Assembly: GCA_027482505.1 (NCBI GenBank)
Contig: JAIXVY010000194.1
Location: forward strand, 1-42,931
Reading direction: 5' to 3'
DNA: 42,931 nt
DNA from: Opitutaceae bacterium
GTDB lineage: Bacteria > Verrucomicrobiota > Verrucomicrobiia > Opitutales > Opitutaceae
In this document: positions 38,589 through 42,931 of the stretch, in pieces
Layout: every line of letters starts with the position of its first letter
How positions within the stretch are numbered: the first letter of the stretch is position 1
The notes under the pieces: model-generated
The model's input: only the letters and a program-made list of their open reading frames with translations
Database searches by the model: none
Told to the model about the DNA's origin: nothing
Position numbers and translations under genes: made by a program

Positions 38589-39461
38589 GTGACAAACTTG
38601 GAAGCCGAGCTAAGGCGCGCCTACGAACGCCGCAGGGTGCGCTACCCCGCGAACGAGGGAAACGGTGCGGTCTGGGTGGGCTTGGAGACCCGGCAGCCTG
38701 GAGAAAGGTATTTTTGGGACGGTCTCGCGCGTCCGGTGGGCTCGCGTCACGGACGAGAGGCGGTCATTCAGTGCACCCTGTCCGGCGAGGGGCGTTACGC
38801 GGCCGGCGGAAGAGAGTGGCGGGTCCCGCCGGGGTCGGCGTTTTTCGCCATCGTGCCGTCGGCGCACCGCTACTGGATGCCGGAGAAGGCGCCGGAGCCC
38901 TGGACCTATTTTTGGATGATCGTGGAGCATCCCTACGTGGTGTCTCGCCTGACGGCGCTGGTCGAACGGCGGGGAGCCGTGGTGAAGATGACGGACGATG
39001 CGCGCGCGGCGACGGCGGCGCTTTTCAAGGCGACCTGCTTGGGACGCCATCCGAACGATCTGGAACAGGAGGCGGCCTTGTTGGATTGGTGGCTGGCGCA
39101 GGAGCGGGCGGCGTGCCGGGAGGACGAATCCCCGGGAGCGCGGCTGGCGGCCGAGGTCGATGCCTTCGCCCGCGCGCGACTGGCGCGGCCCTTCGGAGTG
39201 GAGGAGCTGGCGGCGCGATGGCGCATGAGCCGGAGCCAGTTCACCCATCATTTCCGAAGGCTCACGGGAGGCTCGCCGGCCGCCCGCGTGCTCGCGGTGC
39301 GCTTGGCGGAGGTCAACCGCCGCCTGATCGAGTCCGACGAGACCCTGGCGCGGATTGCGAAAGCCTGCGGCTTCGCCGACGCGAATCACCTCGGGAAGGT
39401 TTTCAAGCGGGAACGCGGACTGACTCCCGGGGAGTTCCGGCGCAGCCGTCGGCCGGATTGA
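38589..39461 (+). CDS. AraC family transcriptional regulator
   Basis: MTNLEAELRRAYERRRVRYP...; HTH: WRMSRSQFTHHFRRLTGGSPAARVLAVRLAEVNRRLIESDETLARIAKACGFADANHLGKVFKRERGLTPGEFRR. Confidence 0.92.
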   Translation: MTNLEAELRRAYERRRVRYPANEGNGAVWVGLETRQPGERYFWDGLARPVGSRHGREAVIQCTLSGEGRYAAGGREWRVPPGSAFFAIVPSAHRYWMPEKAPEPWTYFWMIVEHPYVVSRLTALVERRGAVVKMTDDARAATAALFKATCLGRHPNDLEQEAALLDWWLAQERAACREDESPGARLAAEVDAFARARLARPFGVEELAARWRMSRSQFTHHFRRLTGGSPAARVLAVRLAEVNRRLIESDETLARIAKACGFADANHLGKVFKRERGLTPGEFRRSRRPD

Positions 39462-39491
39462 CGGGCCGCGCACGGCGCGTGGTCGCTTCGC

Positions 39492-40193
39492 TCAAAGACC
39501 GAGCTCGGCGGGCGCGAGCTCTCGGTATCTGCCGGGCGCGAGATCTCCGAGCGTCAGCGTTCCGAACGCGGTGCGGTGAAGGGTGAGCACGGTGGCGCCG
39601 CAGGCGGCGAACATGCGCCGCACCTGGTGATATTTGCCCTCGATGAGCGTGAGCTCCGCCTCGCGCGGGCCGACCAGGCGCAGCTCGGCGGGCGCGCAGG
39701 GTTCTTTTTCGCCGTCGAGCTGGATGGCGCCGGAGGCGAAGCGCGGGATAAGGTCGGGCGAGAGGTCGCGGTCGGTGGTGGCGCGGTAGATTTTCGGCAC
39801 CTTGTGCTTCGGCGAGGTGAGGCGGTGCACCAGCTCGGTGTGGTCGGTGAGCAGGATCAGGCCCGAGGTTTCCTTGTCGAGGCGGCCGACCGACGTGACG
39901 ACGGGGTTGCGCGCGCGCCAGCGGGCGGGGAGCAGATCGTAGATGAGCGGTCCTTCCGCGGGATCGTGCGAGCAGGTGAGGCCGAGCGGTTTGTTCACGA
40001 GCAAGAGCAGCCCGTCCGGGTGATCCAGCGGCTCGCCGTCCACGCGCACGGCGGCGGGGGAGGGTTTCACGCCGGGGTCGTCGGCGATTTTCCCACCTAC
40101 GACCACGCGGCCGGCCTTGAGCCAGGCGCGCACTTCGCGGCGCGAGCAGTAGCCGAGGTTGGCGAGCAGTTGGTCGAGGCGGCGGGCGGACAT
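39492..40193 (-). CDS. RsuA/RluB-type pseudouridine synthase
   Basis: Start ATG 40193; MSARRLDQLLANLGYCSRREVRAWLKAGRVVVGG (S4), VTSVGRLDKETSGLILLTDHTELVHRLTSPKHKVPKIYRA. Confidence 0.92.
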   Translation of the reverse strand: MSARRLDQLLANLGYCSRREVRAWLKAGRVVVGGKIADDPGVKPSPAAVRVDGEPLDHPDGLLLLVNKPLGLTCSHDPAEGPLIYDLLPARWRARNPVVTSVGRLDKETSGLILLTDHTELVHRLTSPKHKVPKIYRATTDRDLSPDLIPRFASGAIQLDGEKEPCAPAELRLVGPREAELTLIEGKYHQVRRMFAACGATVLTLHRTAFGTLTLGDLAPGRYRELAPAELGL

Positions 40194-40316
40194 TCCGCGA
40201 GGCTTGCCCGCATCGCGGCGTGGCACAAGACGGGCTTTTTGTTGCGACAGTTTGGTCCCGTTTCCACTCGCGCGCATCCCGCCTGATGCAAGATTAAGGC
40301 CCGCGCTTCGCACATC

Positions 40317-42092
40317 ATGGCCATCGCCGCCTCGTCCACCCAGCCCACTCCTTTTCAGCGCTTTCTCGTTCTCGTCCGCCCGCAGGCGGGCAAGATCGCG
40401 CTCGGCGTGCTGCTCATCCTGCTCGCGACCGCGGTCACGCTGCCCGCGCCGTGGATCCTGAAGCTGGTGATCGACGACGCGCTCCCGGCCAAGGACACGG
40501 CCAAGCTCGGCGTGCTGCTCGTCGTCTTCACCGCCCTCTTCATCGCCCGCGGCCTGCTTACGCTCTGGCGAAATCGCATCCTTCAATACGCCGCCATGCG
40601 CGTGACCTGCGATCTGCGCATCGCGCTCTTCCGCCACATGCAGTCGCTGTCGCTTCGCTACTTCGACGCCAACCAGACCGGCAAGGTGGTCAGCCGCGTG
40701 GCGCAGGACACGGGCGAACTCTACAACCTCACCAACGGTTTTCTGATCAACGTGATCGCCGACACCGTGACCGTCGTCGGCGTGTTGTGTTTCCTCTATT
40801 GGGTCGAGTGGCGTCTCGCTCTGGCCGTCACTTTCGTGCTGCCGCTTTTCGTCATCAACTACCTCTATAATCGCCGGAAAATGAAGCAGGAGGCGCGCGT
40901 CCACCGCGACAACTGGGACCAGGTCATCGGCTTTCTTCAGGAGCGGGTGGCGGCGGCCCGGGTGGTGAAATCCTTCGGCCGGGAAAGCGCCGAGGGCGAC
41001 GCCTTCGCCGGCGGCATCAACGCCGACTATTTCCACTATTCCCGGATCGTGATGCGCAACACGCGCCTCGGCGTCATCGCCGACGTGCTCGGTTCGGTGG
41101 GAGGGCTCATCGTGCTCGGTTTCGGCGGCTGGCTGGTGATCCGCGGCGACATGCAGGTCGGCACGCTGGTGGCCTTCAACGCCTACATCGTCTACGTCTT
41201 CCCGCCCATCGTGCGCTTCGTGGATCTGGCGGCGGTTTTGCAGCGCGCCAACACCTCGCTCGAAAACATCTTCGCCATCTTCGACACGCGTCCCGAGGTG
41301 GCCGACGACGCCGGCAAGCCCGCGCTGCCCGCGCCGGTCCGCGGCGAGGTCGACTTCGTGAACGTCAGCTTCGACTACGAGCTGGAGCCGCCCGGCCGCG
41401 GCCGCCCGCGCACGCTCACCGAGGTGAGCTTCCGCATTCCCGCCGGCAAGATGGTCGCGATCGTGGGCCCCAGCGGCTCGGGCAAAAGCACGCTCATCAA
41501 CCTGCTCGCCCGTTTCTACGACGTCGCCTCGGGCGAGGTGCGCGTCGACGGCCTCGACGTGCGTTCCGTCTCCATGGACTCGTTGCGCCGCCAGATCGGC
41601 ATCGTGCTCCAGGACAACATCCTCTTCTCCGGCACGCTGGAGGATAACATCAAATACAGCCGGCCCGACGCCACCCGCGAGCAGATCCTCGCCGCCGCCC
41701 GCGCCGCCAACGCCGACGAGTTTATCTCCCAGCTGCCCGACGGCTACTCCACCGTCGTCGGCGAACGCGGCTCCAAGCTCTCCGGCGGCCAGCGCCAGCG
41801 CGTCGCCATCGCCCGCGCCATCCTGAAGGACCCGCGCATTCTGATCTTCGACGAGGCCACCAGCGCCCTCGACACCCAGTCCGAGCGGCTCATCCAGCAG
41901 GCGATGGACCACTTGATGAAGGACCGCACCACCTTCGTCATCGCGCATCGTCTGAGCACCATCCAGCGCGCGGACATCATCCTCGTCATGGAGCAGGGTC
42001 GTCTCGTCGAGATGGGCCGCCACGACGAACTGGTGGGCCGCGGCGGGCTCTACTCGCGCCTCCACGCGCTCCAGTTTCAGGAGCCGGCCTGA
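40317..42092 (+). CDS. ABC transporter ATP-binding/permease (MsbA-like exporter)
   Basis: MVAIVGPSGSGKSTLINLLARFYD (Walker A), LSGGQRQRVAIARAILKDPRILIFDEATSALDTQSE. Confidence 0.94.
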   Translation: MAIAASSTQPTPFQRFLVLVRPQAGKIALGVLLILLATAVTLPAPWILKLVIDDALPAKDTAKLGVLLVVFTALFIARGLLTLWRNRILQYAAMRVTCDLRIALFRHMQSLSLRYFDANQTGKVVSRVAQDTGELYNLTNGFLINVIADTVTVVGVLCFLYWVEWRLALAVTFVLPLFVINYLYNRRKMKQEARVHRDNWDQVIGFLQERVAAARVVKSFGRESAEGDAFAGGINADYFHYSRIVMRNTRLGVIADVLGSVGGLIVLGFGGWLVIRGDMQVGTLVAFNAYIVYVFPPIVRFVDLAAVLQRANTSLENIFAIFDTRPEVADDAGKPALPAPVRGEVDFVNVSFDYELEPPGRGRPRTLTEVSFRIPAGKMVAIVGPSGSGKSTLINLLARFYDVASGEVRVDGLDVRSVSMDSLRRQIGIVLQDNILFSGTLEDNIKYSRPDATREQILAAARAANADEFISQLPDGYSTVVGERGSKLSGGQRQRVAIARAILKDPRILIFDEATSALDTQSERLIQQAMDHLMKDRTTFVIAHRLSTIQRADIILVMEQGRLVEMGRHDELVGRGGLYSRLHALQFQEPA

Positions 42093-42164
42093 GTCCGTCC
42101 GCGCGCCGCGCTTGCGCCCGCGCCCGCTCCGTGCGGAGTGTGGTCCGCGCTTTTCCTCCCGCCC

Positions 42165-42931
42165 ATGGCCGCCCCGGCAAAACCCTTCGTCTTCATCTGC
42201 GGCGCCGACGACTTTCTCGTCGGTCGGCTGGGGCGCGAGCATCACGAAAAGCTGGCCGCCGAGATCACCGACGAGTTCTCCCGCGAGACCATCGCCGGCT
42301 TCGCCAACAACGTCGACGAGGTCGAGGCCGCCATCGCCCGCTTTCGCGACAGCGTGCAAACCGTCTCCATGTTCGGCGGCCGCCGCCTCGTTTGGTTCAA
42401 GGACGTCAACTTCCTCGCCGACTCGCGCACCGGCAACACCGAGTCGGTCAAGACCGCCGTCGAGCACCTCCAGTCCGTCCTCGAGGCGGTCAATCCCGCC
42501 GAGGTCGCCGTGCTGATCACCGCCGCGCCGGTCGATCGTCGCAAAAGTTTCTACAAGTGGTGCGAGAAGACCGCCGACTTCACCTTCGTCGGCGCGGCCA
42601 GCGCCGAGGACGCCGCCGAGGCGCTCGCCCTCACCGCGCTGGCCGAGGCGAGATCGCTCGGGGTCGAGATCGAGCGCGACGCCCTCTCGCTCCTGCTCGC
42701 CCGCAGCGGGGCCAACACGCGTTTCCTCGTCAGCGAGGTCAACAAGCTCGCCGCCCATGCCGACGCGGGCAAAAAAATCACCGAGGCCGACGTCGAGGAT
42801 CTCACTCCGAACCTCGCCGAGGGCGATTTCTTCGAGGCCACCGAGCTTTTTTTCCGCGGCGATCTGCGCGGCACGCTGGCGGCCTTCGACCGGCATTTCT
42901 ACGCCGGCGAGAGCGCGCGGCCCCTGCTCAG
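42165..42931 (+). CDS. holA: DNA polymerase III delta subunit, truncated by the window edge
   Basis: MAAPAKPFVFICGADDFLVGRLGREHHEKLAAEITDEFSRETIAGFANNVDEVEAAIARFRDSVQTVSMFGGRRLVWFKDVNFLADS...; open to the end. Confidence 0.85.
   Translation, partial: MAAPAKPFVFICGADDFLVGRLGREHHEKLAAEITDEFSRETIAGFANNVDEVEAAIARFRDSVQTVSMFGGRRLVWFKDVNFLADSRTGNTESVKTAVEHLQSVLEAVNPAEVAVLITAAPVDRRKSFYKWCEKTADFTFVGAASAEDAAEALALTALAEARSLGVEIERDALSLLLARSGANTRFLVSEVNKLAAHADAGKKITEADVEDLTPNLAEGDFFEATELFFRGDLRGTLAAFDRHFYAGESARPLL

Noticed and set aside
39492-42896. 1134-aa minus-strand ORF antisense to the ABC transporter and holA
   Set aside because: Only its 3' part (39492..40193) encodes a recognisable pseudouridine synthase; the rest is a low-complexity shadow frame of high-GC coding sequence.

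Overview
This is a 42.9 kb high-GC bacterial chromosomal window. Its gene content (DUF1800/DUF1501 pair, DUF481 protein, ThuA plus Gfo/Idh/MocA oxidoreductase, PIN-PhoH) suggests Verrucomicrobiota, possibly Opitutaceae, but that assignment is inference only. Most of the window is housekeeping or metabolic: pepP-like peptidase, prmB, metW, phoH-like, dnaA, ligA, 23S/tRNA methyltransferases, RsuA-type pseudouridine synthase, an MsbA-like ABC exporter, and holA running off the right edge. Accessory content stands out in several places. (1) A tightly overlapping four-gene minus-strand operon at the left edge encodes a DUF5131/Gp37-Gp68-like three-Cys protein, a TcmP partner, a type III-like Mod methyltransferase and a Res helicase/nuclease. 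It is a candidate composite defence system. (2) A very small (about 3.7 kb) integrated element sits in a tRNA-Pro(GGG) gene, bounded by a 26-bp direct repeat. It carries an HUH rolling-circle-type Rep, a small HTH/excisionase-like protein and a tyrosine integrase. The integrase frame reads through the att core into the antisense strand of the tRNA. In the excised circle it would instead fuse in frame to a different 100-residue tail encoded at the other end. (3) Two roughly 75-100 bp inverted-repeat elements differ in sequence but share an architecture of three short iterons per arm. In one, the two ends supply the likely GTG start codons of two divergent RNA methyltransferase genes. (4) There is a Phd/RelE-like TA pair with a perfect palindrome at the antitoxin start, DnaA-box-like sites upstream of dnaA and phoH, and a 7-bp tandem repeat upstream of metW. 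No CRISPR array or rRNA was seen.
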